Notes under the pieces: generated by a model | The model's input: only the letters and a program-made list of their open reading frames with translations | Databases searched by the model: none | Told to the model about the DNA's origin: nothing | Position numbers and translations under genes: made by a program | NCBI GenBank assembly: GCA_020160955.1 | Contig: JAIUOX010000001.1 | Span: 1-64,000, forward strand | DNA length: 64,000 nucleotides | Origin: Pseudomonadota bacterium | Lineage (GTDB): Bacteria > Pseudomonadota > Alphaproteobacteria > Reyranellales > Reyranellaceae | Reading direction: 5' to 3' | Shown: piece by piece, positions 6,686-17,610 of the stretch | Position numbering within the stretch: position 1 is the first letter of the stretch | Layout of the letters: each line of letters opens with the position of its first letter

Positions 6686-8183
6686 GCTCATGCGGACCAC
6701 GGCGTCCCCCTCCGGCCCCGCGGGCGATCTTCGCTCCGCTCCAGGCGGAAGCGGGGAACGCGATCCCGTTCTGGCGGGATTGAGCCTCGACTCGCGCCAG
6801 GTCCGTCCCGGCTTCCTGTTCGCGGCGCTGGCCGGCAACCGGCAGGACGGCGCCGCCTTCGTCGCCGACGCGGTGCGCCGCGGCGCGGTCGCCGTGCTGG
6901 CCGGCCGCGATGCCGCGCTGCCGCCGCTCGATCCCTCGATCGTCGTGCTGCGCGACGACAACCCGCGCCGCCGCATCGCCCTGATGGCCGCCGCCTTCGC
7001 CGGCCTGCAGCCGGCGACCATCGCGGCGGTGACCGGCACCAACGGCAAGTCGTCGACCGTCCACTTCCTGCGCCACGTCTGGAGCACGCTGGGCTACGGC
7101 GCGGCGAGCGTCGGCACGCTGGGCATCTTCTCGCCCGGCCTGGCGCGCGAGGCCGGACTGACCACGCCCGACCCGGTGCGCCTGCACGAGGACCTCGCAA
7201 CGCTGGCGCGCGAGGGCGTGACCCATCTCGCCATCGAGGCGTCGAGCCACGGCCTCGACCAGCACCGGCTCGACGGGCTGCGCCTGTCGGCCGCCGGCTT
7301 CACCAACCTGACGCACGAGCACCTCGACTACCACCCGACGATGGACGCCTACTTCGCGGCCAAGGCGCGCCTGTTCGACGCGCTGTTGCCGGCGAGCGGG
7401 ACGGCCGTGATCAACGGCGACAGCGACCGCGCCGCGGCGCTGGCGACGATCTGCGCGGCGCGCGGCATCCGCTGCTGGACCTACGGCACGCGCGGCCGCG
7501 AGGTCCGGCTGGTGTCGGACACGCCGACCGCCGGCGGCCAGCACCTCGCGATCGAGCTGCTGGGCAGCCGCCACGAGGTCGAGCTGCCTCTGGTCGGCGG
7601 CTTCCAGGCCGCCAACGCCCTGGCCGCGCTCGGCCTCGCCGTGGCGACCGGCAGCGACCCGGCGCGCGCCGTCGCGGCGCTGGCGAGCGTCAGCGGAGCG
7701 CCCGGCCGGCTGCAGCTGGTGGCGCGCCATCGCACCGGCGCCAGCGTCTACGTCGACTACGCCCACAAGCCCGAGGCGCTGGAGACCGTGCTGGCGACGC
7801 TGCGGCCGTTCGCGCGCGGCAAGCTGGTCGTGGTGTTCGGCTGTGGTGGCGACCGCGACCGCGGCAAGCGGCCGGTGATGGGCGAGATCGCGACGCGTCT
7901 CGCCGACCTCACCCTGGTCACCGACGACAACCCGCGCAGCGAGGTGCCGGCGGCGATCCGCGCCGAGATCGTGCGCGGCATCCCGGCCGACCGGCGCAAC
8001 TGGATCGAGATCGCCGACGGCCGCCACGCCGCCATCGAGCAGGGCATGGCGGCGCTTGCCGGTCCGGACGACCTGCTGCTGATCGCCGGCAAGGGCCACG
8101 AGACCGGCCAGACGATCGCCGGCGTGACCCACCCGTTCGACGACGCCGCAGTGGCGCGCGAGTACGCGGAGGCGGTGTCGTGA
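6672..8183 (+). CDS. murE: UDP-MurNAc-tripeptide synthetase (meso-DAP adding)
   Basis: MurE adds the third residue to UDP-MurNAc-L-Ala-D-Glu in the cytoplasm using ATP. The TTG at 6672 is taken as start because it gives MRLSEL, the usual MurE beginning, and overlaps ftsI; an ATG at 6690 would lose it. The ATP loop GTNGKSS is near residues 121-127, the central domain carries the ASSHGLDQHRL region, and DNPR near residue 417 is the signature of enzymes selecting meso-diaminopimelate. Length (503 aa) is normal. It is the first complete gene of the dcw run and ends overlapping murF by 4 bases. Confidence 0.95.
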   Translation: MRLSELMRTTASPSGPAGDLRSAPGGSGERDPVLAGLSLDSRQVRPGFLFAALAGNRQDGAAFVADAVRRGAVAVLAGRDAALPPLDPSIVVLRDDNPRRRIALMAAAFAGLQPATIAAVTGTNGKSSTVHFLRHVWSTLGYGAASVGTLGIFSPGLAREAGLTTPDPVRLHEDLATLAREGVTHLAIEASSHGLDQHRLDGLRLSAAGFTNLTHEHLDYHPTMDAYFAAKARLFDALLPASGTAVINGDSDRAAALATICAARGIRCWTYGTRGREVRLVSDTPTAGGQHLAIELLGSRHEVELPLVGGFQAANALAALGLAVATGSDPARAVAALASVSGAPGRLQLVARHRTGASVYVDYAHKPEALETVLATLRPFARGKLVVVFGCGGDRDRGKRPVMGEIATRLADLTLVTDDNPRSEVPAAIRAEIVRGIPADRRNWIEIADGRHAAIEQGMAALAGPDDLLLIAGKGHETGQTIAGVTHPFDDAAVAREYAEAVS

Positions 8184-9583
8184 GCGCGCTGTGGACCGCG
8201 ACCGAGATCTCGACCGCGCTGGCCGCCCGCGTGCCCGATGGCCTCGCCGCGACCGGCGTCACCTTCGACAGCCGCGCCGTCGGGCCGGGCGACCTGTTCT
8301 TCGCGCTGTCGGGCGAGAGCACCGACGGCCATCGCTTCGTCGCCGACGCGCTGGCCCGCGGCGCCGCCGCAGCGGTGGTCTCGCGCGACGTCGAGGCCGC
8401 CGGCGGCACGCTGATCCGCGTGCCCGACACGCTGAAGGCGCTGGTCGATCTCGGCCAGGCGGCGCGCCGGCGCAGCCCCGCGCGCATCGCCTCGGTGACC
8501 GGCTCGGTCGGCAAGACCAGCACCAAGGACGCGCTGCGCGCCATGCTGTCGGCGCAGGCGGCGACCTCGGCCAGCACCGCCTCGTTCAACAACCATGTCG
8601 GCGTGCCGATCAGCCTCGCCCGGCTGCCGCGCGAGGCGCGCTACGGCGTGTTCGAGATCGGCATGAACCATCCCGGCGAGATCGAGCCGCTGGCCCGCCA
8701 GGTCGCGGCCCATGTCGGCATCGTGACCAACGTCGGCCCGGTCCATATCGGCCACATGGGCTCGGAGGAGGCGATCGCCGACGAGAAGGCCTGCCTGTTC
8801 GCCGGCATGGCCGACGGCGCGGTCGCGGTGCTGCCGCGCGACAACCGGCATTTCGAGCGCCTGGCGGCGCACGCGACGCGCTTCGGCGTGACCCGCCACG
8901 TCACCTTCGGGCAGACCGAGGCGGCCGACGCGCGGCTTGTCTCTCGCACCCTGCACGATACCGGCAGCGACGTTGTCGCGTTGATCAATGGCCGCCGGAT
9001 CGAGTATCGGCTGGGCGCCGCGGGCGAGCACTGGGTGTTGAACAGCATCGGCGCGCTGGCGGTGGTCGAGGCGCTGGGCGCCGACGTGACGGCGGCGGCG
9101 GCGGCGCTGGCCGGCGTGTCGGCCTCGCCAGGCCGCGGCGCGCGGCGGCGGCTGGCGTTCGGCGCGGGCACGGTCGAGCTGCTCGACGAGAGCTACAACG
9201 CCAACCCCGTGTCGGTGCGGGCCATGCTGGCCGTGCTGGCGCGCACCGCGCCGGCGCCGGGCGGGCGGCGCCTGCTGGCGCTGGGCGACATGCGCGAGCT
9301 GGGCGACGGCGCGGACGACTACCACGCCGGCCTCGCCGACGCGGTGGCGGCCAGCGGCGCCGACCGGGTGTTCCTGTGCGGGCCGCACATGCAGGCGCTG
9401 TGGGCGAAGCTCGCCCCGGCGCAGCGCGGCGTGCACCGCGCGGACTCGGCGGCGCTGGCGCCCGAGGTCGCGGCGGCGCTGCGGGCCGGTGACGTCGTGG
9501 CGGTGAAGGGTTCGCTGGGATCAAGAATGAAGATCGTCGTGGACGCCATCGTGGCGGCCAGCGGCGGCGGGGCGGGACGCTAG
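8180..9583 (+). CDS. murF: UDP-MurNAc-tripeptide:D-Ala-D-Ala ligase
   Basis: MurF ligates D-Ala-D-Ala to UDP-MurNAc-tripeptide, finishing the cytoplasmic pentapeptide precursor. GTG at 8180 overlaps the murE stop (GTGA). The N-terminal substrate domain is followed by the P-loop GSVGKTSTK (about residues 108-116), the central motif [11 protein letters not shown], and the C-terminal domain motif [10 protein letters not shown]. The 467-aa length is typical. It belongs to one translationally coupled operon, with mraY starting two bases after its stop. Confidence 0.95.
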   Translation: MSALWTATEISTALAARVPDGLAATGVTFDSRAVGPGDLFFALSGESTDGHRFVADALARGAAAAVVSRDVEAAGGTLIRVPDTLKALVDLGQAARRRSPARIASVTGSVGKTSTKDALRAMLSAQAATSASTASFNNHVGVPISLARLPREARYGVFEIGMNHPGEIEPLARQVAAHVGIVTNVGPVHIGHMGSEEAIADEKACLFAGMADGAVAVLPRDNRHFERLAAHATRFGVTRHVTFGQTEAADARLVSRTLHDTGSDVVALINGRRIEYRLGAAGEHWVLNSIGALAVVEALGADVTAAAAALAGVSASPGRGARRRLAFGAGTVELLDESYNANPVSVRAMLAVLARTAPAPGGRRLLALGDMRELGDGADDYHAGLADAVAASGADRVFLCGPHMQALWAKLAPAQRGVHRADSAALAPEVAAALRAGDVVAVKGSLGSRMKIVVDAIVAASGGGAGR

Positions 9584-9584
9584 G

Positions 9585-10673
9585 ATGTTCTACAATTTCC
9601 TCTACCCGATGGCGGACCTGTTCGGTCCCCTCAACCTGTTCCGCTACCTGACCTTCCGCTCGATCGCCGCCTTCCTGACGGCGCTCGTGCTGAGCTTCCT
9701 GATCGGCGGCGGGCTGATCCGCTGGCTGCGCAGCAAGCAGGGCAAGGGCCAGCCGATCCGCGACGACGGCCCGCAGAGCCACCTGTCGAAGAAGGGCACG
9801 CCGACCATGGGCGGCCTGCTGATCCTGATCACCACGACGGTGGCGACGCTGCTGTGGGCCGACCTCACCAACCGCTATGTCTGGATCGTGCTCGGCATCA
9901 CGCTGGCGTTCGGCGCGGTCGGCTTCTGGGACGACTTCCTCAAGGTCACCAAGAAGAATCCCAAGGGCGTGCCGGGCAAGATCAAGCTGGTGCTGTCGAT
10001 CCTGTGCGCCGCCGTCGCCACCTGGTTCATCGCCGTCGCCTCGCCGCCGTCGCTGCGCTTCACCCTGGCGGTGCCGTTCCTCAAGGACGCGCTGGTGCCG
10101 CTCGGCGTGATCGGCTTCCTGGCGTTCGGCACGCTGGTGATGGTCGGCGCCTCGAACGCGGTGAACCTGACCGACGGGCTGGACGGGCTGGCGATCGGCC
10201 CGGTGATCATGGCCTCGGCGGTGTTCGGCTTCATCGCCTACGTCGTCGGCAACTCGATCCTGACCAACTACCTCTACCTCCACCACGTGCCGCGTGCCGG
10301 CGAGCTGGCGGTCTTCATGGCGGCGCTGATCGGCGCCGGGCTGGGCTTCCTGTGGTTCAACGCGCCGCCCGCCATGGTGTTCATGGGCGACACCGGCTCG
10401 CTGGCGATCGGCGGCGCGCTGGGCGCGGTGGCGGTCGTCACCAAGCACGAGATCGTGCTGGCGATCGTCGGCGGCCTGTTCGTGCTGGAGACGGTGTCGG
10501 TGATCGTGCAGGTGCTGTCCTACAAGTGGACCGGCCGCCGGGTCTTCCGCATGGCGCCGCTGCACCACCACTTCGAGCAGAAGGGCTGGGCCGAGCCGAC
10601 CATCGTGTTCCGCTTCTGGATCATCGCCGCCATCCTCGCGATGGCCGGCCTCGCGACGCTGAAGCTGCGGTGA
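9585..10673 (+). CDS. mraY: Phospho-MurNAc-pentapeptide transferase
   Basis: MraY transfers phospho-MurNAc-pentapeptide to undecaprenyl phosphate, making lipid I at the inner membrane. The 362-aa protein has about ten hydrophobic segments and the family motifs: GTPTMGG near residue 67, FWDDFLK, the catalytic [13 protein letters not shown] near 190, FMGDTGSLA, and the PLHHHFE loop near 325. ATG is chosen directly behind murF. All catalytic aspartates expected for the family are visible. Confidence 0.96.
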   Translation: MFYNFLYPMADLFGPLNLFRYLTFRSIAAFLTALVLSFLIGGGLIRWLRSKQGKGQPIRDDGPQSHLSKKGTPTMGGLLILITTTVATLLWADLTNRYVWIVLGITLAFGAVGFWDDFLKVTKKNPKGVPGKIKLVLSILCAAVATWFIAVASPPSLRFTLAVPFLKDALVPLGVIGFLAFGTLVMVGASNAVNLTDGLDGLAIGPVIMASAVFGFIAYVVGNSILTNYLYLHHVPRAGELAVFMAALIGAGLGFLWFNAPPAMVFMGDTGSLAIGGALGAVAVVTKHEIVLAIVGGLFVLETVSVIVQVLSYKWTGRRVFRMAPLHHHFEQKGWAEPTIVFRFWIIAAILAMAGLATLKLR

Positions 10674-10677
10674 GCGC

Positions 10678-12066
10678 ATGATCGATCTCGCCGTCCTGAA
10701 GGGTTCGTCGTTCGTCGTGCTGGGGCTCGCGCGCTCCGGCCTGGCGACCGTGCGCGCCCTCGTGGCGGCCGGGATCGACTGCGTCGCCTGGGACGACAAC
10801 GCCGCCTCGCGCGAGGCGGCGCAGCAGGCCGGTGCCCGGGTCGCCGACCCGGCGACCGTCGACTGGTCCGGCGTCACCGCGCTGGTGATCAGCCCGGGCA
10901 TCCCGAGCACCTTCCCGAAGCCGCACCCGGTCGCCGCCGCGGCGCGCGCCGCCGGCAAGCCGATCATCAGCGACGTCGAGCTGCTGGCCCGGGCCCAGCC
11001 CGAGGCGCGCTTCGTGGCGATCACCGGCACCAACGGCAAGTCGACCACCACGGCGCTGATCGGCCACGTCCTCGAGCAGGCCGGCGTGCGCTGCGAGGTC
11101 GGCGGCAACATCGGCCGCGGCGTGCTCGACCTCGCGCCGCTCGGGCCGGGCGGCCTCTACGTGCTGGAACTGTCGTCCTACCAGCTCGAGCTGCTGCAGA
11201 CCTTCCGCGCCCACGTCGCGATCTGGCTGAACATCACGCCCGACCATATCGACCGCCACGGCGACCTCGCGGGCTACGTCGCGGCCAAGGAGAACATCTT
11301 CGCCCGCCAGCGCGCCGGCGACTGCGCCATCGTCGGCATCGACGACGCGCCGTCGCGCGCCGCGTTCGACAAGGTCGCGGCGCGTCCCGGCATCGTGGCG
11401 ATCCCGCTGCAGCGCGAGACGCCGGTCGCCGGCGGCGTGTCGTACCGCGCCGGCCAGCTGGTCGATGCCGACGGCTACACCGTCGACTTCTCCGACGTGC
11501 CGACCCTGCCGGGCGACCACAACGCCCAGAACGCCGCCTGCGCCTGGGCGGCCTGCCGCTGGCTCGACGTGCCGCGCGAGCGCATCGTCGCCGGGCTGAA
11601 GTCCTATCCCGGCCTGCCGCACCGCCAGGAGCGGGTCGCCGCGGTCGGCCGCGTCGTCTACGTCAACGACAGCAAGGCGACCAATGCCGACGCCACGGCG
11701 CGCGCGCTGTCGTCGTACCGCGGCATCTACTGGATCCTCGGCGGCCAGGCGAAGGAGGGCGGCGTGGCGCCGCTCGCGCCGTGGTTCGACCGCATCCGCC
11801 ACGCCTTCCTGATCGGCGAGGCGACCGAGCTGTTCGCCGGCCAGCTCGAGGGCCGGCTGCCCTACAGCCGCTGCGGCGACCTGCAGAAGGCACTCGACGC
11901 GGCACACGCGATGGCCCAGCGCCAGGAAGCGGGCGAGGCGGTGGTCCTGCTGTCGCCGGCCTGCGCCTCGTGGGACCAGTGGAAGAGCTACGAGCATCGC
12001 GGTGATGCGTTCCGCGCCATGGCGCGGGCGCTGCCGGGTGCCCAGGTGTTGGGGAGGGCTGCGTGA
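10678..12066 (+). CDS. murD: UDP-MurNAc-L-Ala:D-Glu ligase
   Basis: MurD adds D-glutamate to UDP-MurNAc-L-Ala. The 462-aa protein shows an N-terminal Rossmann-like UDP-binding domain (VVLGLARSGLATVRAL), the P-loop GTNGKSTT near residues 117-124, ELSSYQLE and NITPDHIDRHG in the central domain, and NDSKATNADATARAL in the C-terminal domain. It starts four bases after mraY and ends overlapping the GTG of ftsW. Confidence 0.95.
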   Translation: MIDLAVLKGSSFVVLGLARSGLATVRALVAAGIDCVAWDDNAASREAAQQAGARVADPATVDWSGVTALVISPGIPSTFPKPHPVAAAARAAGKPIISDVELLARAQPEARFVAITGTNGKSTTTALIGHVLEQAGVRCEVGGNIGRGVLDLAPLGPGGLYVLELSSYQLELLQTFRAHVAIWLNITPDHIDRHGDLAGYVAAKENIFARQRAGDCAIVGIDDAPSRAAFDKVAARPGIVAIPLQRETPVAGGVSYRAGQLVDADGYTVDFSDVPTLPGDHNAQNAACAWAACRWLDVPRERIVAGLKSYPGLPHRQERVAAVGRVVYVNDSKATNADATARALSSYRGIYWILGGQAKEGGVAPLAPWFDRIRHAFLIGEATELFAGQLEGRLPYSRCGDLQKALDAAHAMAQRQEAGEAVVLLSPACASWDQWKSYEHRGDAFRAMARALPGAQVLGRAA

Positions 12067-13190
12067 TCCAGGTTCCGCGCGACGACCGAAGCGTGATCGG
12101 CCAGTGGTGGTGGACCGTCGACCGTTGGTCGCTCGGCGCGATCCTCGCCATCATGGCGTTCGGCGTGATGCTGACGCTGGCCGCCTCGCCGCCGGCCGCC
12201 GAGCGCATCGGCGCCGACTCCTTCCTGTTCGCCAAGCGCCAGTTTCTCTTCCTGCCGCTCGCGCTCACCGTGATGCTCGGCATCTCGCTGGCCTCGCCGC
12301 GTCACATCCGACGCCTCGCGCTGATCGTGTTCGGCGGCAGCGTGCTGCTGCTGGCCGCGACCTTCGTGATCGGCATCGAGATCAAGGGCGCGCGGCGCTG
12401 GATCTCGGTGCCCGGACTGTCGAGCGTCCAGCCCTCCGAGTTCGTGAAGCCCAGCCTCGCCGTGATCTCGGCCTGGCTGCTGGCCCAGAGCCGCGCCGAG
12501 CGGCGGGCGCCCGGCTACATGCTGTCGACCCTGCTGGTCGGCGGCGTGCTGGCGCTGCTGATCCTGCAGCCCGACCTCGGCATGAGCGTGGTCGTCGCCG
12601 CGGTGTGGGCGGCGCAGCTGTTCGTGGTCGGCCTGCCGATGTGGCTGGCCGCCTTCTGCGCGATCGGCGGCGCGGTGGCGCTGGTCGGCGCCTACTTCAC
12701 CTTCAGCCACGTGCGCAGTCGCTTCGACCGCTTCCTCGACCCGTCGTCGGGCGACAACTACCAGGTCAACACCTCGCTCGAGGCCTTCATGAACGGCTCG
12801 CTGTTCGGCCGCGGCCCGGGCGAGGGCACGGTCAAGGCGCAGCTGCCGGACGCGCACACCGACTTCGTGATGGCGGTGGCCGGCGAGGAGTTCGGCCTGA
12901 TCGTCTGCCTGATGATCCTTGGCCTGTTCGCCTTCGTGACGCTGCGCTCGATGTCGCGCGCCTCGAAGGAGACCAGCCTGTTCATCACGCTGGCCGCGAC
13001 CGGCCTGTCGGTCCAGTTCGGCCTGCAGGCGGCGATCAACATGGCCTCGACCATCCAGCTGATCCCGGCCAAGGGCATGACCCTGCCGTTCATCTCGTAC
13101 GGCGGCTCGTCGGCGCTGGCGATGGCGATCTGCGTCGGCATGCTGCTGTCGCTGACGCGCGAGCACGCCGGCCTGCGGGAGGCGGTGTGA
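12063..13190 (+). CDS. ftsW: Divisome SEDS glycosyltransferase FtsW
   Basis: FtsW polymerises lipid II at the septum together with its partner FtsI. GTG at 12063 overlaps murD by 4 bases. The 375-aa protein has about ten membrane segments and SEDS-family motifs: QPSEFVKPS, ILQPDLGMS, YQVNTSLEAFMNGSLFGRGPGEG, HTDFVMAVAGEEFG and LPFISYGGSSALA. The partner gene ftsI is truncated a few kilobases upstream, which makes the integrity of that gene a real question. Its stop overlaps the murG ATG by one base. Confidence 0.94.
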   Translation: MIQVPRDDRSVIGQWWWTVDRWSLGAILAIMAFGVMLTLAASPPAAERIGADSFLFAKRQFLFLPLALTVMLGISLASPRHIRRLALIVFGGSVLLLAATFVIGIEIKGARRWISVPGLSSVQPSEFVKPSLAVISAWLLAQSRAERRAPGYMLSTLLVGGVLALLILQPDLGMSVVVAAVWAAQLFVVGLPMWLAAFCAIGGAVALVGAYFTFSHVRSRFDRFLDPSSGDNYQVNTSLEAFMNGSLFGRGPGEGTVKAQLPDAHTDFVMAVAGEEFGLIVCLMILGLFAFVTLRSMSRASKETSLFITLAATGLSVQFGLQAAINMASTIQLIPAKGMTLPFISYGGSSALAMAICVGMLLSLTREHAGLREAV

Positions 13191-14287
13191 TGACGCTCGG
13201 CCCCGTGGTCCTGGCAACCGGCGGCACCGGCGGGCACGTGTTCCCGGCCGAGGCGCTGGCCGGCGAGCTCGAGGCGCGGGGCGTGCCGTTCGCGCTGGTG
13301 ACCGACCAGCGCGGCAAGCAGTGGCAGGGCGCGCTGGCGCGCCGGCCGATCCACTACATCCACTCGGCCAGCCCGAGCGGCTCGCTGCCGCGCCGCCTGC
13401 TCGCGATGCTGTCGCTCGGGCTCGGCCTGTTCGACGCCTGGCGCGTGCTCGGCCGCATCGCGCCGTCGGCGGTCGTCGGCTTCGGCGGCTATGCCTCGGT
13501 GCCGACCCTGATCGCCGCCCGCCTGCGCCGCCTGCCGGCGATGCTGCACGAGCAGAACGCCGTGCTCGGCAAGGCCAACCGCATGGCGCTGGCCGGCGCC
13601 TCGCGCATCGCCACCTCGTTCGAGCGTACCCGCCACGTCGAGCCGGGCGACAGCCGCGCCCACCTCGTCGGTAACCCGGTGCGCGAGCAGGTGAGGGCGC
13701 TGCGCTCGCTCGCCTACCGGCCGCCCGGCCCGGGCCGCGTCATCGACCTCGTGGTGTTCGGCGGCAGCCAGGGCGCCGCCTCGTTCGGCCAGGTCGTGCC
13801 CGAGGCGGTGCTGTCGCTGCCCAAGGAGCTGCGGACCCGCCTGCGCATCGTGCAGCAGTGCCGGCCCGAGGATTTCGACCAGGTCCGTCAGCGCTACGCG
13901 CGCGGCGGCATCGTGGTCGAGCTGGCGCCGTTCTTCGCCGACCTGCCGCAGCGCCTCGCCGCCGCCCACCTCGTGGTCGGCCGCGCCGGCGCCTCGACGG
14001 TGGCCGAGCTGGCGACGATCGGCCGGCCGTCGATCCTCGTGCCCTATCCCTACGCCGCCGACGATCACCAGACCGCCAATGCCCGCGCCTTCGAGGCGCA
14101 GGGCGGCTGCATCGTGATCCCGCACGCCGAGTTCACCGCCGCCGCGCTGGCCCGCCAGTTCGAGCGGCTGTTCGCGCAACCCGAAATCCTCGCTGGAATG
14201 GCCGGCGCCGCGCACGCGGCCGGCCGGCCCGACGCCGCCGCGCGCCTGGCCGACCTGGTGGGGGAACTGACAGGAGACGCCGCATGA
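13190..14287 (+). CDS. murG: Lipid II synthase (GlcNAc transferase)
   Basis: MurG transfers GlcNAc to lipid I on the cytoplasmic membrane face. The ATG at 13190 shares a base with the ftsW stop; a longer open frame upstream is antisense to nothing but lies inside ftsW and is ignored. Motifs of the GT28 family are present: [12 protein letters not shown] at residues 8-19, [30 protein letters not shown], and the donor-site [11 protein letters not shown] and [10 protein letters not shown]. Length 365 aa is normal. Confidence 0.95.
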   Translation: MTLGPVVLATGGTGGHVFPAEALAGELEARGVPFALVTDQRGKQWQGALARRPIHYIHSASPSGSLPRRLLAMLSLGLGLFDAWRVLGRIAPSAVVGFGGYASVPTLIAARLRRLPAMLHEQNAVLGKANRMALAGASRIATSFERTRHVEPGDSRAHLVGNPVREQVRALRSLAYRPPGPGRVIDLVVFGGSQGAASFGQVVPEAVLSLPKELRTRLRIVQQCRPEDFDQVRQRYARGGIVVELAPFFADLPQRLAAAHLVVGRAGASTVAELATIGRPSILVPYPYAADDHQTANARAFEAQGGCIVIPHAEFTAAALARQFERLFAQPEILAGMAGAAHAAGRPDAAARLADLVGELTGDAA

Positions 14288-15756
14288 GGGCCATGCCGCT
14301 CGATATCGGGCTGATTCATTTCGTGGGCATCGGCGGCATCGGCATGTCCGGCATCGCCGAGGTGCTGCACAACCTCGGCTACAAGGTGCAGGGCAGCGAC
14401 ATCGCCGAGAGCGCCAACACCCGCCGGCTGGGCGAGATCGGCATCAAGGTGGCGATCGGCCACCGCGCCGACAACATCGCCCATGCCCAGGTCGTCGTGG
14501 TGTCGAGCGCGGTCAAGAAGGACAACCCGGAAGTGCTGGCGGCGCGCGCCCGCCTGCTGCCGGTGGTCCGCCGCGCCGAGATGCTGGGCGAGCTGATGCG
14601 GCTCAAGTGGTCGATCGCGATCGGCGGCACGCACGGCAAGACCACCACCACCTCGATGGTCGCCGCCATGCTCGACGCCGGCGAGCTCGACCCGACGGTG
14701 ATCAACGGCGGCATCATCAACGCCTACGGCACCAACGCCCGGCTGGGCGGCGGCGACTGGATGGTGGTCGAGTCCGACGAGTCGGACGGCTCGTTCCTGC
14801 GCCTGCCGGCGACCATCGCCGTGGTGACCAACGTCGATCCCGAGCACCTCGACCACTACGGCACCTTCGACGCGCTGCGCGAGGCCTTCGTGCGCTTCGT
14901 CGAGAACATCCCGTTCTACGGCTTCGCCGTGCTGTGCACCGATCACCCCGAGGTGCAGGCGCTGATCCCGCGCATCGCCGATCGCCGCATCGTCACCTAC
15001 GGGCTGGGCGGTACCGCCGACGTGCGCGCCATCAACCTCAAGCTCGACCGCAACGGCGCCGACTTCGACGTCATGATCGAGAGCCGCACGACCAACGAGA
15101 GCCGCGTGATCGAGGGCCTGCGCCTGCCGATGTTCGGCCAGCACAACGTGCAGAACGCGCTGGCCGCGATCGCGGTGGCGCAGGAGATGGGCCTGCCCGA
15201 CGAGACCATCCGCCGCGCGCTGGCCGGCTTCTCGGGCGTCAAGCGCCGCTTCACCAAGACCGGCGAGGCGCACGGCATCACGGTGATCGACGACTACGGC
15301 CACCACCCGGTCGAGATCGCCGCCGTGCTGCGCGCCGCCCGGCAGGCCTACGGCGGCTCGGGCCGCGTCATCGCCGTCATGCAGCCGCACCGCTACTCGC
15401 GGCTGGCCTCGCTCAAGGCCGAGTTCGCGACCTGCTTCGGTGACGCCGACACGGTGATCGTGGCCGACGTCTACGCCGCCGGCGAGTCGCCGATCGAGGG
15501 CGTCAACCGCGACATGCTGGTCAACCTGGTGCGCAAGGCCGGCCACCGCGACGTCACCGCGCTGGGCGGCCCCGGCGACCTGCCCGGCCTGGTCTGGCAG
15601 ATCGCGCGGCCCGGCGACGTCGTGGTCTGCCTCGGCGCCGGCAACATCACGGCCTGGGCGCACGCGCTGCCCGGCCAGATCCAGCAGATGGCCGCCGAGC
15701 ATGCCGTGCCGCGCGCCATCGCCAACGATCCGCACGGCGGCGGCACGGCGGCATGA
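14284..15756 (+). CDS. murC: UDP-MurNAc:L-Ala ligase
   Basis: MurC adds L-alanine to UDP-MurNAc, the first ligase step. ATG at 14284 overlaps the murG stop; ATG at 14293 is a possible alternative. The 490-aa protein has [11 protein letters not shown] at about residues 11-21, [10 protein letters not shown] near 113, [35 protein letters not shown] and [10 protein letters not shown]. Catalytic and metal-binding positions of the Mur ligase family are intact. Confidence 0.95.
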   Translation: MRAMPLDIGLIHFVGIGGIGMSGIAEVLHNLGYKVQGSDIAESANTRRLGEIGIKVAIGHRADNIAHAQVVVVSSAVKKDNPEVLAARARLLPVVRRAEMLGELMRLKWSIAIGGTHGKTTTTSMVAAMLDAGELDPTVINGGIINAYGTNARLGGGDWMVVESDESDGSFLRLPATIAVVTNVDPEHLDHYGTFDALREAFVRFVENIPFYGFAVLCTDHPEVQALIPRIADRRIVTYGLGGTADVRAINLKLDRNGADFDVMIESRTTNESRVIEGLRLPMFGQHNVQNALAAIAVAQEMGLPDETIRRALAGFSGVKRRFTKTGEAHGITVIDDYGHHPVEIAAVLRAARQAYGGSGRVIAVMQPHRYSRLASLKAEFATCFGDADTVIVADVYAAGESPIEGVNRDMLVNLVRKAGHRDVTALGGPGDLPGLVWQIARPGDVVVCLGAGNITAWAHALPGQIQQMAAEHAVPRAIANDPHGGGTAA

Positions 15757-15766
15757 TGGCCCGGGC

Positions 15767-16681
15767 ATGATGGCACTGGCGAAATCCTCGCACCTGGTCG
15801 ACCGGCTGCCGAAGCCGCGCGGGCGGCTGACCGCCGACGCGCCGCTCGGGCCGCAGACCTGGTTCGCGACCGGCGGACCGGCCGAGGCGCTGTTCCGGCC
15901 GGCCGACATCGAGGATCTCGCCACCTTCCTGGCCGGCGTCCCGGCCGACGTGCCGGTCACCGTGCTGGGCGTCGGTTCCAACCTGCTGGTGCGCGACGGC
16001 GGCATCCGCGGCGTCGTCGTTCGCCTGCTGCGCGGCTTCACGACGATCGGCGTCGAGGGCCACGACGTGGTGTCCGGCGCCGGCGCGCCCGACCTCAACG
16101 TCGCGCTCACCGCGCGCGACCATGCGCTGGCCGGCCTCGAGTTCCTGAGCGGCATCCCGGGCACGATCGGCGGCGCGCTGGCGATGAACGCCGGCGCCTA
16201 CGGCGGCGAGCTCGCGCAGGTCCTGGTGTGGGCCGAGGCGGTCGACCGCGCCGGCCGCCTGCACCGCGTCGGCCCCGAGAAGCTCGGCTTCCGCTACCGG
16301 CATTCCGACGCGCCGGCCGACTGGATCTTCACCCGCGCCCGCCTCGCGGCGCGGCCCGGCGATGCCGCGGAGATCGGCCGCCGCATCGCCGAGATCGACG
16401 CGGCGCGCACCGAGTCGCAGCCGCGCAGCCGCACCGGCGGCTCGACCTTCATGAACCCGGACGGCCACAAGGCGTGGGAACTGATCGACAAGGCCGGCTG
16501 CCGCGGCCTGCGCATCGGCCAGGCCCAGGTGTCGGACAAGCATTGCAACTTCCTGATCAACCTCGGCGGCGCCTCGGCCGCCGACATCGAGGCGCTGGGC
16601 GAGGAAGTGCGCCGGCGCGTGCTGGAGCAGAGCGGCGTGTCGCTCCAGTGGGAGATCCGCCGTCTCGGAGTACCGAAATGA
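15767..16681 (+). CDS. murB: UDP-N-acetylenolpyruvoylglucosamine reductase
   Basis: MurB is the FAD/NADPH enzyme that reduces enolpyruvyl-UDP-GlcNAc to UDP-MurNAc. The ATG at 15767 (or the adjacent one at 15770) is chosen because it lies just behind murC; an upstream in-frame start at 15701 lies inside murC. The FAD-binding part shows VLGVGSNLLVRDGG, EFLSGIPGTIGGALAMNAGAYGG and SGAG; SRTGGSTFMNP contains the catalytic serine region and FLINLGGAS lies near the end. Length 304 aa is normal. It ends overlapping ddl by 4 bases. Confidence 0.94.
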   Translation: MMALAKSSHLVDRLPKPRGRLTADAPLGPQTWFATGGPAEALFRPADIEDLATFLAGVPADVPVTVLGVGSNLLVRDGGIRGVVVRLLRGFTTIGVEGHDVVSGAGAPDLNVALTARDHALAGLEFLSGIPGTIGGALAMNAGAYGGELAQVLVWAEAVDRAGRLHRVGPEKLGFRYRHSDAPADWIFTRARLAARPGDAAEIGRRIAEIDAARTESQPRSRTGGSTFMNPDGHKAWELIDKAGCRGLRIGQAQVSDKHCNFLINLGGASAADIEALGEEVRRRVLEQSGVSLQWEIRRLGVPK

Positions 16682-17610
16682 GTCGCAAGGTCGCGGTGCT
16701 GATGGGCGGCTGGTCGCCCGAACGCGAGGTCTCGCTGGTCAGCGGCAAGGCCTGCGCCGAGGGCCTGCGCGAGGGCGGCCACGAGGTGCTGGAGTACGAC
16801 GTCACGCGCGACCTGCGCGCGCTGGTCGACTTCCTGCGCCCGGTCGGCGGCGGCGGTCCCGACGTCGTGTTCAACGCGCTGCACGGCAAGTACGGCGAGG
16901 ACGGCTGCCTCCAGGGCGTGCTCGAGGTGCTGGCGATCCCGTACACCCACTCCGGCGTGCTCGCCTCGGCGCTGGCCATGGACAAGCCGATGGCCCGCCA
17001 CGTCTTCGGCTCGCTCGGCCTGCGCGTCGCCGAGGGCCGCGTGATCGAGCGCCGCACGCTGGCGCTGGGCGACCCGATGGCCCGGCCCTACGTCATCAAG
17101 CCGATCGACCAGGGCTCGAGCGTCGGCGTCTACGTCGTGCGCGAGGGCGACAACCTCGCCGCCGTCGAGTTCGAGGAGGCGAAGTTCGGCCAGCGCGTGC
17201 TGGTCGAGAAGTTCGTGCCGGGCCACGAGCTGACCGTCGCGGTGATGGGCGACCGGCCGCTCGCGGTGACCGAGCTGATCCCGCGCACCAAGTTTTACGA
17301 CTACGAGGCCAAGTACACCGACGGCATCACCGAGCACGTCGTGCCGGCGCAGATCCCGCAGGACGTCTACGACCTCGCCAAGGAGTGGGCGCTGACGGCG
17401 CACGAGGCGCTGGGCTGCAACGGCCTGTCGCGCACCGACTTCCGCTGGGACGACACGCGGCCCGGCACCGAGGGCCTGGTCGTGCTCGAGACCAACACCC
17501 AGCCCGGCATGACGCCGCTGTCGCTGGCGCCCGAGCAGGCCAGGTGGGCGGGCATCGGCTGGTCGCAGCTGATGACCTGGATGATCGACAACGCGAGGCG
17601 CCCGGAATGA
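16678..17610 (+). CDS. ddl: D-alanine--D-alanine ligase
   Basis: Ddl makes the D-Ala-D-Ala dipeptide consumed by MurF. ATG at 16678 overlaps the murB stop. The 310-aa ATP-grasp protein shows VLMGGWSPEREVSL at the N terminus, HGKYGEDGCLQG, the phosphate loop KPIDQGSSVGV, and the metal/substrate loop ETNTQPGMTPLSLAPEQA. It belongs to the DdlB type that usually sits between murB/murC and ftsQ. Confidence 0.95.
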   Translation: MSRKVAVLMGGWSPEREVSLVSGKACAEGLREGGHEVLEYDVTRDLRALVDFLRPVGGGGPDVVFNALHGKYGEDGCLQGVLEVLAIPYTHSGVLASALAMDKPMARHVFGSLGLRVAEGRVIERRTLALGDPMARPYVIKPIDQGSSVGVYVVREGDNLAAVEFEEAKFGQRVLVEKFVPGHELTVAVMGDRPLAVTELIPRTKFYDYEAKYTDGITEHVVPAQIPQDVYDLAKEWALTAHEALGCNGLSRTDFRWDDTRPGTEGLVVLETNTQPGMTPLSLAPEQARWAGIGWSQLMTWMIDNARRPE

